The notes under the pieces: generated by a model | Databases searched by the model: none | Told to the model about the DNA's origin: nothing | Seen by the model: only the letters and a program-made list of their open reading frames with translations | Part shown: positions 9,183-16,812 of the stretch, in pieces | Numbering within the stretch: the first letter of the stretch is position 1 | Layout: each line of letters begins with the position of its first letter | DNA from: Pseudonocardia sp. | Lineage (GTDB): Bacteria; Actinomycetota; Actinomycetes; Mycobacteriales; Pseudonocardiaceae | Assembly (NCBI GenBank): GCA_019244295.1 | Contig: JAFASX010000042.1 | Coordinates: forward strand, 1 to 64,000 | Length of the DNA: 64,000 nt | Direction of reading: 5' to 3' | Translations under genes and position numbers: made by a program

Positions 9183-9361
9183 CGGTGCTCGAGGTCCCAC
9201 CGTGGCCAAGGGATGGCTGGCTAGCGACCCACGGGTAGGGCATCTCAGAGGCTCTGGCCGGGGCAGCGCCAGTGGCTGAGTACGTTGATGCGGAGGGCGG
9301 GCCAGCTCCTGTGGGGTTCGTCAAGCCGGTGAGGGGTGGGGTGAGGCATCGGCAGCCGCCG

Positions 9362-9530
9362 GATGGCTTGCGAGAAGGATGGCGGAGTGCAGCTCGATGA
9401 GGTCGATCTGGCGGAGCTGTTGACGGAGCCCAAGGGGCGGCACTCGGCGGAGGACGGCGAGAACCAACCGTGACCGAGACCGCCGCGCCAGCGCGGGTCA
9501 ACACCGTGCGCGAGTGGATCGAGGCCACCC
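9362..9530 (+). pseudogene. vestige of small acidic ORF plus start of PIMT-like methyltransferase
   Basis: On the plus strand an ATG at 9362 opens a 36-residue frame ending DLAELLTEPKGRHSAEDGEN-Q-P. This closely resembles the ORF end in front of the PIMT-like gene at 16.2 kb (DLADLLTEPGGQHSADDEQQ). Its stop overlaps a GTG at 9470 that opens VTETAAPARVNTV, comparable with VTQTATPARTTTV there. After about 15-20 codons the methyltransferase homology stops at a hairpin. So this is the junction of a second copy of the same two-gene cassette, truncated on both sides. Confidence 0.6.
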
Positions 9531-9567
9531 GACTTCGCATACCGGGCGCCCTGGGTATGCGAAGTCG
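9530..9567. repeat. perfect inverted repeat, 14 bp arms
   Basis: Arms 9530-9543 (CGACTTCGCATACC) and 9554-9567 (its exact complement) flank a 10-base GC-rich loop. There is no T-tract, so a plain intrinsic terminator is doubtful. It sits where homology to the methyltransferase stops and could be a mobile palindromic element or a recombination scar. A GGCGCC-AAA-GGCGCC palindrome follows at once. Confidence 0.7.
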
Positions 9568-9654
9568 GAGGCGCCAAAGGCGCCACGTCCGCTCGCACAG
9601 CTCGAGCCGCACTCACACAGCCCTTGCAAGCGCTGCGCGGGCAAGGCAAGAGCT

Positions 9655-9696
9655 GCGCGAGCGACGTGACCTCGGGCGCGAGCGACGTGACTTCGG
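9655..9696. repeat. 21 bp tandem repeat, two copies
   Basis: Units 9655-9675 and 9676-9696 (GCGCGAGCGACGTGACCTCGG and one-mismatch copy) lie just beyond the P450 stop codon on its downstream side. They are non-coding as far as I can see. Confidence 0.75.
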
Positions 9697-9708
9697 GGCG
9701 GCGAAGGC

Positions 9709-10965
9709 TCAGCGTTTCTCCGGGGTCCACTTGCCGGGCATCTTCATGACACCGTTCAGGAAGTTGGACACCATGATGGTGCGCTCGCCAACCTCGAGGT
9801 TCTTCAACCGGGTGTGGACCTCCCACAGCTGGGCCCTGAGCATCTGCTTGGCCAGCATGCTGCCTAGGCAATAGTGCACGCCGCCACCGCCGAACGCCTG
9901 GTGCGGGTTCTGCTTAACCGGCCGGCGGATGTCGAACTCGTCTGGACGGTCGAACACGTCGGCGTCTCGGTTGCTCGAGAGGTACCACATGACGACCTTG
10001 TCACCCGCCTTGATGGTCTGGCCGCCGAGCTCGTAGTCAACCGTCGCGGTCCGCCGGAAGTGCATCACCGGCGGCTCGACCCGCAAACACTCGTTGATCG
10101 CGTCTTCGGCTCGGTTGTCGAAGTCCGCCATGAGGTACGCAAGCTGATCCGGGTGCTGGGCGAACAGCCAGAGCATGTGCGCCGCCGAGTGTCGCGTGGG
10201 GTCATTCACCGCGCCGGCCAGCAGCGCGAAAAACACCCCGACCTCTTCGACCGTCATCCGCTGGCCCTCGTACTGAGCCTGCGCCACCCAGCTCATCAGG
10301 TCCTCGCTAGGGTTCTTCCTACGCTCCTCGGCATGCCGCAGCGCGATCTCACTGAGCCGGCTGCTGGCGTCGGCGAAGACCTGCAATGGGGAGCCGATGT
10401 GCGCGAACTCCGGGTCGCTCCAGGCGCCGAACTGCTCGGCCAGGTCCATCACGTACTTGATCTCGTCCTCATCCGTGATGCCGAAGTACGAGGCGAAGAT
10501 GCGGCCGGGCACCTCTTTGGTGATCAGCTGGCACAGGTCCCCCTCACCCAGCGAGGCGCACTTGTCGATGACTGACCGAACGATCGCGGTGTTCCGCTCC
10601 TCCATCTTCTTGATGTTCTTCTGGGTGAAGGCCGCACTGACGATGTTGCGGAAGTTGGTGTGCCGGGGCGGGTCGGAGACGACGAACGACAGCATCGATT
10701 CCAGCTGCGGAAAGTCGTCGATGAATATGCCGTCCGCCGAGCTGAACACCTTCGGGTTGCACGAGATCTCCTTAATATGGGCGTATTTGGTGATCGACCA
10801 GAAGCCCTTGGCATTGTCCAGGTTGGGGTCGAGCGAGCCGGGCGGATCGTTCCAGATCACTGGCTGGTTCTCGCGCAGCCACTTGAACGCATCCAGATGC
10901 ACCTGGCGTGGCTGCGCCCAGAAGCTGACGGGGCTGAGGTTGGTATCGACCGTGTAAGTCGTCAT
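9709..10965 (-). CDS. cytochrome P450
   Basis: 418 residues from the ATG at 10965, which has GAGGAG upstream; the longer open frame is not needed. The heme loop FGGGGVHYCLGSMLAKQ carries the Cys ligand near residue 365, and INECLRVEPPVMHFRRTAT contains the ExxR and following region. The I-helix reads LLAGAVNDPTRHS, with a Pro between the acid and Thr where AG(N/D)-E/D-T-T is normal. General architecture (SDPPRHTNFRNIVSAAFT) is like bacterial steroid/fatty-acid/terpenoid P450s. Cytosolic; needs a ferredoxin and reductase, neither present nearby. Divergent from the AtuA-family gene, which suggests a terpenoid or branched-chain acyl substrate, but that is inference. Confidence 0.92.
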   Translation of the reverse strand: MTTYTVDTNLSPVSFWAQPRQVHLDAFKWLRENQPVIWNDPPGSLDPNLDNAKGFWSITKYAHIKEISCNPKVFSSADGIFIDDFPQLESMLSFVVSDPPRHTNFRNIVSAAFTQKNIKKMEERNTAIVRSVIDKCASLGEGDLCQLITKEVPGRIFASYFGITDEDEIKYVMDLAEQFGAWSDPEFAHIGSPLQVFADASSRLSEIALRHAEERRKNPSEDLMSWVAQAQYEGQRMTVEEVGVFFALLAGAVNDPTRHSAAHMLWLFAQHPDQLAYLMADFDNRAEDAINECLRVEPPVMHFRRTATVDYELGGQTIKAGDKVVMWYLSSNRDADVFDRPDEFDIRRPVKQNPHQAFGGGGVHYCLGSMLAKQMLRAQLWEVHTRLKNLEVGERTIMVSNFLNGVMKMPGKWTPEKR

Positions 10966-11229
10966 GTCAATAACTCCTCGTGTACCTGATCCTTGGGCAA
11001 CCACGCCAGGAAGGGCCACTTCGCCACACATCTCTACAGCGGAGGCACCCGCGCCCCCAGTGAGTGACCCGCTCTGAGAATCAGCGCGGCCGCCGCCCGA
11101 GCTTACGTCATCGACAGACAAAAAAGTCGATCATTGGGTATACTCGAGCGCTCGTCGAGGTAGCGAGGCGGCCGGTCATCCGGATGCCCTGTCGGTTCTC
11201 CTCGGCGTCGTGCGCGTCGCGCGAGCCGT

Positions 11230-11358
11230 GCGGCCTACGTTGGCGAACACAACGCGGACGTGCTAGGACGATGGCCGGGACTCACCCGCGGACAGGTGGA
11301 CAAACTGGAACAATCCGGCACGCTGGTCGCTGCCCAGGTATCCCAGGAGGCACGGTGA
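11230..11358 (+). pseudogene. C-terminal remnant of a CaiB/BaiF-type CoA-transferase
   Basis: An open frame running into the TGA at 11356 reads AAYVGEHNADVLGRWPGLTR and then GQVDKLEQSGTLVA. The GEH-x-x-x-VL-G-x-x-x-GL pattern followed by a Leu-x-x-x-G-x-(V/L)V end is characteristic of the C-terminus of family III CoA-transferases. The stop overlaps the GTG of the AtuA gene (GTGA). I see no convincing N-terminal part upstream, so only about 43 codons survive. It shows that the AtuA gene was once the second gene of a CoA-transferase operon. Confidence 0.6.
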
Positions 11359-13193
11359 GCACCCCAGACAAGCGGTCAGTCCGAATCGCGAACTGCTCGG
11401 GTTTCTATGGCGACCGGATCGCCGCCGCGAGGGAAATGGTGGACGGTGGCCCGATCGATGTCTTGACCGGCGACTATCTGGCCGAGCTGACCATGTTCAT
11501 TCTCTGGAAGGCCCGGCAGAAGGACCCGTCCACTGGCTACGCCCGCACCTTCCTGACCCAGCTCGAGCAGGTACTCGGCGATTGCCTCGACCGAGGCATC
11601 AAGATCGTCAGCAATGCCGGGGGACTCAACCCAGCCGGGCTAGCCGAGCAGGTCCATCAGCTCGCCGATCGCCTCGGGTTGGCACCGCGCGTCGCGTACA
11701 TCACCGGCGACGATCTGATCGACCGGATCGACGAGCTGACCGCCGCCGGGGTCGCTTTGGCGAACCTGGATACCGGGCAGCCGCTGGCGCAGACCGACCG
11801 CAAGCCGATCTCAGCGAATGCGTACCTGGGTGGTTGGGGCATAGCGTCGGCGTTGGCGGCTGACGCCGACATCGTGATCTGTCCTCGGGTCACCGACGCC
11901 TCCCTGTTGGTCGGCCCGGCCGCCTGGTGGCATGGCTGGGCCCATGACGACTGGAACGCGCTGGCCGGCGCGGTAGCCGCCGGACATGTGATCGAGTGTG
12001 GGGCGCAGACGACCGGCGGTAATTATTCGTTCCTGGACGAGATCATCGATCGCCGCTATCCCGGCTTCCCCATCGCTGAGGTGGCCGCCGACGGCACCAG
12101 CGTAATCACCAAACACGACGGCACCGGCGGGCTGGTCTCGCCCGGTACGGTGACCGCGCAGCTGCTCTACGAAATCGCCGGGCCCGAATATCTCAACCCG
12201 GATGTGGTGGCCCATTTCGACACCCTGACGTTGTCGGTAGACGGCCCGAACCGGGTCTGCGTCTCTGGCTGCACCGGCAGCCCGCCGCCACCAACCTTGA
12301 AGGTAGCGCTCAACCAGCTTGGCGGCTATCGCAACACGATGACCTTGGTGTTGACCGGGCTGGACATCCCCGAGCGCGCCGCCTACGCGGAGCAACTGCT
12401 GTTCGAGGTGCTCGGGGGTCGCGAGCGCTTTGCCGAAGTCGACGTGCGGCTGCTGCGTTTTGACCACCCGGACGCGGCTTCAAATCCCGAGGCAACCGCG
12501 CACCTGCGGATTACGGTCAAGGATCCCGACCCACGCAAGGTCGGCCGGGAGTTCTCCAACGCCACCATGGAGCTTGCGTTAGCCGGCTACAGCGGCTTCC
12601 ACACCACGACACCGCCCACACCGGAAACCGAGTACGGCGTGTACTGGCCGGCGGTGGTGCCAACCCAGTTCGTCGAGCACACCGTGGTACTACCCAATGG
12701 CACCCGACACATTGTGCCGCACACTCCGCCGGCTCAGGCGCCGGCTGACCACGTCGCCACCGACGCCACCGACGCGCAGCCGCCGGCTACGCCCGAGCCG
12801 ACAGACCACGGTCCCACCGAACGGGTGCCGCTGGGTCGGGTGTGCGGGGCGCGCTCCGGTGACAAGGGCGGTAACGCCAACGTCGGGCTGTGGACCCGTA
12901 GCGACGAGCAGTACGCCTGGCTGCGTTCGTCCCTGACCGTGGAGCGCTTCCGCGAGCTGCTATCGGAGGCAGCCGGGCTAGCCATACAGCGCTACGAACT
13001 GCCCAACCTCAACGCGCTGAACTTCGTGGTCGTCGGGCTGCTCGGCGAAGGCGTCGCGTCAAGCACCCGACCAGATCCCCAGGCAAAAGGCCTTGGTGAG
13101 TACCTGCGCTCCCGCCTCGTCGACATCCCCACAGGGTTGTTGGGCAAGGCGCGTTTTGTGATTGATCGTGTGCGTGGTGCCCAGAAGCCCTGA
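11355..13193 (+). CDS. AtuA-family (acyclic terpene utilisation / DUF1446) protein with fused C-terminal AtuA-like domain
   Basis: 612 residues from the GTG at 11355, preceded by AGGAGG at 11345. The body (about 10-450) has IANCSGFYGDR, LTGDYLAELTMFIL, KIVSNAGGLNP and ICPRVTDASLLVGPAAWW, all family-typical. A Pro/Thr/Asp-rich linker around 460-495 leads to a C-terminal domain with CGARSGDKGGNANVGLW and ELPNLNALNFVVVGLLGEGV, which is often a separate protein. AtuA homologues occur in citronellol/geraniol and related branched acyl-CoA degradation; the precise reaction is not established. Start overlaps a CoA-transferase remnant. Confidence 0.87.
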   Translation: MSTPDKRSVRIANCSGFYGDRIAAAREMVDGGPIDVLTGDYLAELTMFILWKARQKDPSTGYARTFLTQLEQVLGDCLDRGIKIVSNAGGLNPAGLAEQVHQLADRLGLAPRVAYITGDDLIDRIDELTAAGVALANLDTGQPLAQTDRKPISANAYLGGWGIASALAADADIVICPRVTDASLLVGPAAWWHGWAHDDWNALAGAVAAGHVIECGAQTTGGNYSFLDEIIDRRYPGFPIAEVAADGTSVITKHDGTGGLVSPGTVTAQLLYEIAGPEYLNPDVVAHFDTLTLSVDGPNRVCVSGCTGSPPPPTLKVALNQLGGYRNTMTLVLTGLDIPERAAYAEQLLFEVLGGRERFAEVDVRLLRFDHPDAASNPEATAHLRITVKDPDPRKVGREFSNATMELALAGYSGFHTTTPPTPETEYGVYWPAVVPTQFVEHTVVLPNGTRHIVPHTPPAQAPADHVATDATDAQPPATPEPTDHGPTERVPLGRVCGARSGDKGGNANVGLWTRSDEQYAWLRSSLTVERFRELLSEAAGLAIQRYELPNLNALNFVVVGLLGEGVASSTRPDPQAKGLGEYLRSRLVDIPTGLLGKARFVIDRVRGAQKP

Positions 13194-13889
13194 GTTGGCC
13201 AGTGATTGCTGAAAATCACCGGCCTGTCTGAGGCGCCTGGTTGCGTGGGCAGCCGGGGATCTTGTCGTTCGCTGCCCGCGCAGCACGACGGCGAGCGCCA
13301 CAGCGGAACGCCGAGCTTATCGTGGGCAATACTGGCCAGGCCGGCGGAGCCTGCCCGTTGCTCGCACACACGGTGCGTCTCCGCACACACGTTTCGTACG
13401 CCCACACGTGCTGCAACAGCCGCGCTGAAGACACAACGCGTGCGCGAAGACGAAACGCGTGCGTCAGCGGGGCGTGTGCGCCCAGGCGCACACCACGGCC
13501 ACGGAGTGGGGAGTGAAGGGTTCACCGCAGCCGGAATCGTCAACAACTGAACATGAGTTCGAGCCGAGGGCAGGGTGGATGGCACACCCTGACATCACTC
13601 TGGGTGAACTCACCGACACCATGAAACCATCTCGACACAACCTTCACGGTAGGCTTATCCGCACCGCCGCCCACGGCATCACCGAGATCTCACCACCAAC
13701 AACATGAACCCCACAAAATCCGGTGGGAGTGCAGCACAGCCACGCCCGCGCCAGCTGGGCGCACGTGGCGTCGCTGCCCTGGGCCGCTTGATCCCGGAAT
13801 GTCCGGTGGCTACGCCTGAGCATGCAACTCCGTGCGCAGCAGCCCTGCCGCGTAACACTGCTGAAAGGCTATGAAGACTTTCTGGTAGG
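13194..13889. other. repeat-rich region without a confident gene
   Basis: About 700 bp. It has a perfect 9 bp-arm palindrome at 13474-13493 (GTGTGCGCC-CA-GGCGCACAC), two near-identical ~18 bp stretches around 13424-13462 (GAAGAC..AACGCGTGCG), and clusters of CACAC/GTGTG. A possible short frame at 13459-13707 (HPDITLGELTDTMKP near its middle) looks like a degraded fragment of a larger gene, but I cannot name it. Confidence 0.5.
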
Positions 13890-14291
13890 GTGCCGACCAT
13901 GAGGAAACGTGAGCGGGGACGACAGGCCGAGAGCCACGACCGACCAGCCGCGCAGTCGCCAGTGCGGCAAGTACGGATCACGTTGCCTACGGCGGCGGTA
14001 CTGCGGCAGATGCTGGAAAATCCGGCCGCGGACTATTACGGGTTTGCGTTAGCGCAGGCAACCAGCTTCCCCTCCGGAACGATCTACCCGATCCTCGCTC
14101 GCCTAGAAGCTGCCGGCTGGCTGACCAGCTTCTGGGAGCAAGAGGATCCAGCGGAGCTGGAACGGCCGCGGCGGCGGATGTACCGGCTGACCGGCGCCGG
14201 CGCACACGCCGCCCGCGAAGCACTGACCAACACCCAGCGTCTTCTTGGTGGGCTCCCGCCAGCCGCCCAACCCCAGGCAGGCATGGCATGA
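13890..14291 (+). CDS. PadR family transcriptional regulator
   Basis: 133 residues (GTG 13890; ATG 13899 also possible). The winged-helix core is LRQMLENPAADYYGFALAQ ... FPSGTIYPILARLEAAGWL, then RRRMYRLTGAGAHAAREAL. PadR proteins are dimeric repressors that respond to small hydrophobic ligands or cell-envelope stress. The stop overlaps the next start (ATGA at 14288), so it forms an operon with a small membrane protein, a pairing common in actinobacteria. Confidence 0.87.
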   Translation: MPTMRKRERGRQAESHDRPAAQSPVRQVRITLPTAAVLRQMLENPAADYYGFALAQATSFPSGTIYPILARLEAAGWLTSFWEQEDPAELERPRRRMYRLTGAGAHAAREALTNTQRLLGGLPPAAQPQAGMA

Positions 14292-14731
14292 CCCCCCGAC
14301 GGGATGCACTGCTGCTCCTCAGCCTCGTCTGCCTCGGCCTCGGCCTCTGCTTCGTCAGCGTCGGCGTCGGCGTCGGCCGCGCCTTCGTCGTCGGCGTCGT
14401 CAGGGCCCGCGTTGGAGGTTGGGTCAGCCGAGGTCGAGGGACCCGGTCATCGGGCTGGTCTGGCGGATTGGGGTGGCTTCGCGCCTCTCGTGGCGGCATG
14501 CGGCGCCTGCTGTCAGCCTGCACATCGGTGGAGCGCCTGGTCGACCACTTGCTGGACCGGGCCGTTGGCAAGCTTCCCGAAGCCTCCAGGGCTCGGTTCG
14601 CCGAGGAGTGGCAAGACCATCGCACGCACCTTTCAGGCTGGCGGCTGGTGTGGTGGGCACTGTGCGTGCGTGCTTTGGCAATGCGTACCGCCGCCGCGCT
14701 CGGGCCCTCTCGGCTCCCTCGCGACAGCTGA
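14288..14731 (+). CDS. small membrane protein coupled to PadR
   Basis: 147 residues. A hydrophobic N-terminal segment (ALLLLSLVCLGLGLCFVSVG) is followed by a Gly/Arg-rich stretch. The C-terminal part is VERLVDHLLDRAVGKLPEAS ... FAEEWQDHRTHLSGWRLVWW, which resembles the conserved EW-x-x-x-L motif of membrane proteins that follow PadR genes in actinomycetes. Start overlaps the PadR stop by 4 bp. Function unknown. Confidence 0.65.
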   Translation: MTPRRDALLLLSLVCLGLGLCFVSVGVGVGRAFVVGVVRARVGGWVSRGRGTRSSGWSGGLGWLRASRGGMRRLLSACTSVERLVDHLLDRAVGKLPEASRARFAEEWQDHRTHLSGWRLVWWALCVRALAMRTAAALGPSRLPRDS

Positions 14732-14783
14732 GCATCATACTTTCAGGTCCCCTATGAAGAGTTGCAGTAGAGGAGGTGGCCCG

Positions 14784-15041
14784 GTGGCCCCGCCATGGCT
14801 GTCCGGCGTGAAAGCGATCGCGCAGTCGGTCGCCGGCGCCTTGCCCGCAGTCATACTCGTGATCTTCGCGGGACTGCTCTCGCTGCTGGGGCTGGTCTGC
14901 GAAGAAGGCAGACGCAGCTACGCCCTCGCCTACGCCGACCGATTCGTCGATCTCGCCACGGTGCTGGTGGGCCGTCCATGGGATGCACCGAGGTCGAACC
15001 CGGCCCTAAACCGCACGCTCAACCGTCCACCGGACCATTGA
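14784..15041 (+). CDS. small single-pass membrane protein, hypothetical
   Basis: 85 residues from a GTG with AGGAGG at 14771-14776. AVILVIFAGLLSLLGLVC is one membrane segment, followed by YALAYADRFVDLATVLVGRP. It lies 52 bp after the preceding PadR-operon gene. Its last 23 bp overlap, on the other strand, the decayed methyltransferase gene, so this end may itself be the result of a rearrangement. Confidence 0.55.
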   Translation: MAPPWLSGVKAIAQSVAGALPAVILVIFAGLLSLLGLVCEEGRRSYALAYADRFVDLATVLVGRPWDAPRSNPALNRTLNRPPDH

Positions 15042-16158
15042 ACGTGATCGGCGTACACACGCCCCGCGCAATGCGTCCGTATTGGCGGACCCGGTAGGGG
15101 CCGTCGTGCCCAGGTCGGTGGTGTACCGCGGCCCAGGAGCCAGACCATTGGTCGAGGAACCACAGGATGCCGTCCGGGTCGTCGGCCTCGGGGCCGGTGT
15201 AGCGGAATTTGCAGCGCGGTACCTGGACACCGATCGCGGTCCGTGCGTCGTAGCTGGCCACGTACCAGCGCGGGTGCCGGGTGCTGGTGCGTTCCTCGGC
15301 GGCCAGTTCGGAGTCATCGCTGACTACATCGCTGATCCGGGTCCGGGGAACCCGTTGGTCACGGGTCGCCATGAACGCGGCGCGCCCGACGATTCGGCCG
15401 ACCGCGCTGCCGTCGGGGCGGACGGTGAGGGCGAGCAGGTGGCCGTTGCAGTACTCGGTTGCCCAGGGGGTGACCACCAGCCCACCGGGGCGGGTCTGTG
15501 TGATTCAGGCGTACGGCACCTGGTAGACGCACGCGGTGAAAAGCACCCGGTCGAACGGGGCTCCGGGCTGGTGTCCTCGGGTGCCATCCCCGGTGACCAC
15601 GCGGACTGCCCCGTACCCGGCGGCGGCCAGTGCCTCGCGGGCGTGGGCGCTGATCACCGGGTCGATCTCGACCGAGGTGACGTTCCCGGCGCCCAGTCGA
15701 TACGCCAGCAGCGCGGCGTTCCACCCGGTACCGGTGCCGATCTCCAGCACCCGCATCCCGGGCTGCGCCCGCACCGCCACGAGCATCTCCGCGACCACCG
15801 TCGGCATGCTGGTCGACGAGGTGAACTCGACGCCGCTGACCGTCTCGGTGGCCGCGCCGGCCGGTGGCGCCCCGTCGGCGAGCTGGGTGATGACCGCCTC
15901 GTCCCGGTAGACCAGCTCCCACCACTCGGCCGGCTGTGCCGTCCGGTTCACCGGGTCGGCGCGTCGGCCGTCTGGGCTGCTGCGCCACACCAGGTCCGGC
16001 ACGAACAGGTGCCGAGGCACCGCCAGGAACGCGGCACGCCACGAGTCTTCCAACGCCCCGCCGGCGGACAGCTCGTCGACCAGACGCTCCAGCAGCCGCG
16101 CCGCCGGGGCAGCGGCGGTGACGGTGGTGGTTCGGGCCGGTGTCGCGGTCTGGGTCAC
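15019..16158 (-). pseudogene. PIMT-like protein methyltransferase (RiPP-associated type), in-frame stop
   Basis: A 380-codon frame from the GTG at 16158. The first 217 residues hold VPRHLFVPDLVW, VITQLADGAP, the SAM motif MRVLEIGTGTGWNAALLAY and VTSVEIDP. After TACVYQVPYA comes a TGA at 15505-15507 where homologues have Trp; the same frame then continues with ITQTRPGG, VTPWATEYCNGHLLALTV and VGRIVGRAAFMATRDQRVPR to 15019. The C-terminus (after RVRQYG) also leaves the expected sequence. So this is one nonsense mutation plus a replaced 3' end. The family is related to protein L-isoaspartate methyltransferase and is used in several ribosomal-peptide systems. Confidence 0.85.
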
Positions 16159-16171
16159 TGCCTACTCCTCG

Positions 16172-16301
16172 TCACTGCTGTTCGTCGTCCGCTGAATGCT
16201 GCCCACCGGGCTCCGTTAACAGATCCGCGAGATCTTCCTCAGTCAGTTCTGTCTGGCCGTCCCCGCTCGGAGCCGTCGTCCGGTGTGCTGTGCCTGCCCA
16301 T
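16172..16301 (-). pseudogene. small acidic ORF preceding the PIMT-like gene, likely frameshifted
   Basis: The frame ending at 16172 reads TELTEEDLADLLTEPGGQHS then ADDEQQ and stops 13 bp before the methyltransferase start, with GAGGAG between. The only start with a good GGAG-like ribosome site is the ATG at 16301, giving MGRHSTPDDGSER, but it is one base out of phase with the acidic tail. A single-base indel therefore probably separates them; the repaired product would be about 43 residues. The same tail occurs at 9.4 kb, also just before a PIMT-like start. It could be a ribosomal-peptide precursor, an inference from position only. Confidence 0.5.
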
Positions 16302-16619
16302 GCCCGCTCCACCTTCGGGATCGAGGAAACCCGGCCCAGCATCGCGCGAGAACGCCGTTCGGCGCAACCGTCGCACGGGAGCGCCCAGGACTGTCTGCCG
16401 CCCCTTGCACCCACCACTCGCCTCATCGGTCACCCCCGCCGCAAGACCAGCGCCCTGCTCGGCCCGCAGATCTGTGTGACGTGTTGCGCTATCCCGCACC
16501 GCAGCCAATTGAGGACCCGCACCGACGAGCGGTACGCCTGGCTACGGCGGCTGCGTGCGTCATGGCATCTACCGACGTGGGCTAACGAGGCAGTGAGCGA
16601 TGAAAACGCCGCGTGACTC

Positions 16620-16799
16620 GTGCCGGACCCCGCAAGTCGGTCTGGCCATGCGGTGCGAGTGATCGGCTATTCGCCGAGCGAGGGTGCGGTGTTGACCGTG
16701 ATCCTGGTCAGCGCCGATGCTGATCCCACTGAGCGGCCAGATGGTGAATGGTGGGGTAGCAACACTTGGCTGGCCGAACGACGTGACCGACGCCATTAG
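16620..16799 (+). pseudogene. C-terminal fragment of a small toxin-like protein (BrnT-like?)
   Basis: A 59-residue frame from a GTG: SGHAVRVIGYSPSEGAVLTV then ILVSADADPTERPDGEWWG and SNTWLAERRDRRH. It ends 13 bp before the antitoxin GTG, with GGAGG in between. Small proteins with the RVIGYS ... LTVI ... W-G-x-N-x-W-x-A pattern precede similar antitoxins in actinobacteria, so I read it as the toxin partner lacking its N-terminal part. The family name is tentative. Confidence 0.4.
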
Positions 16800-16812
16800 G
16801 AAAGGAGGAATC

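Noticed and set aside
15505..15507. UGA read as Trp (recoding or alternative code)
   Set aside because: TGA also replaces Trp in the IS relic, but many intact genes here end in TGA with overlapping starts, so TGA is a normal stop and these are nonsense mutations.
16505..16560. RTRTDERYAWLRRL, resembling the AtuA C-terminal SDEQYAWLRS
   Set aside because: Only about eight residues match and flanking sequence does not; treated as chance.
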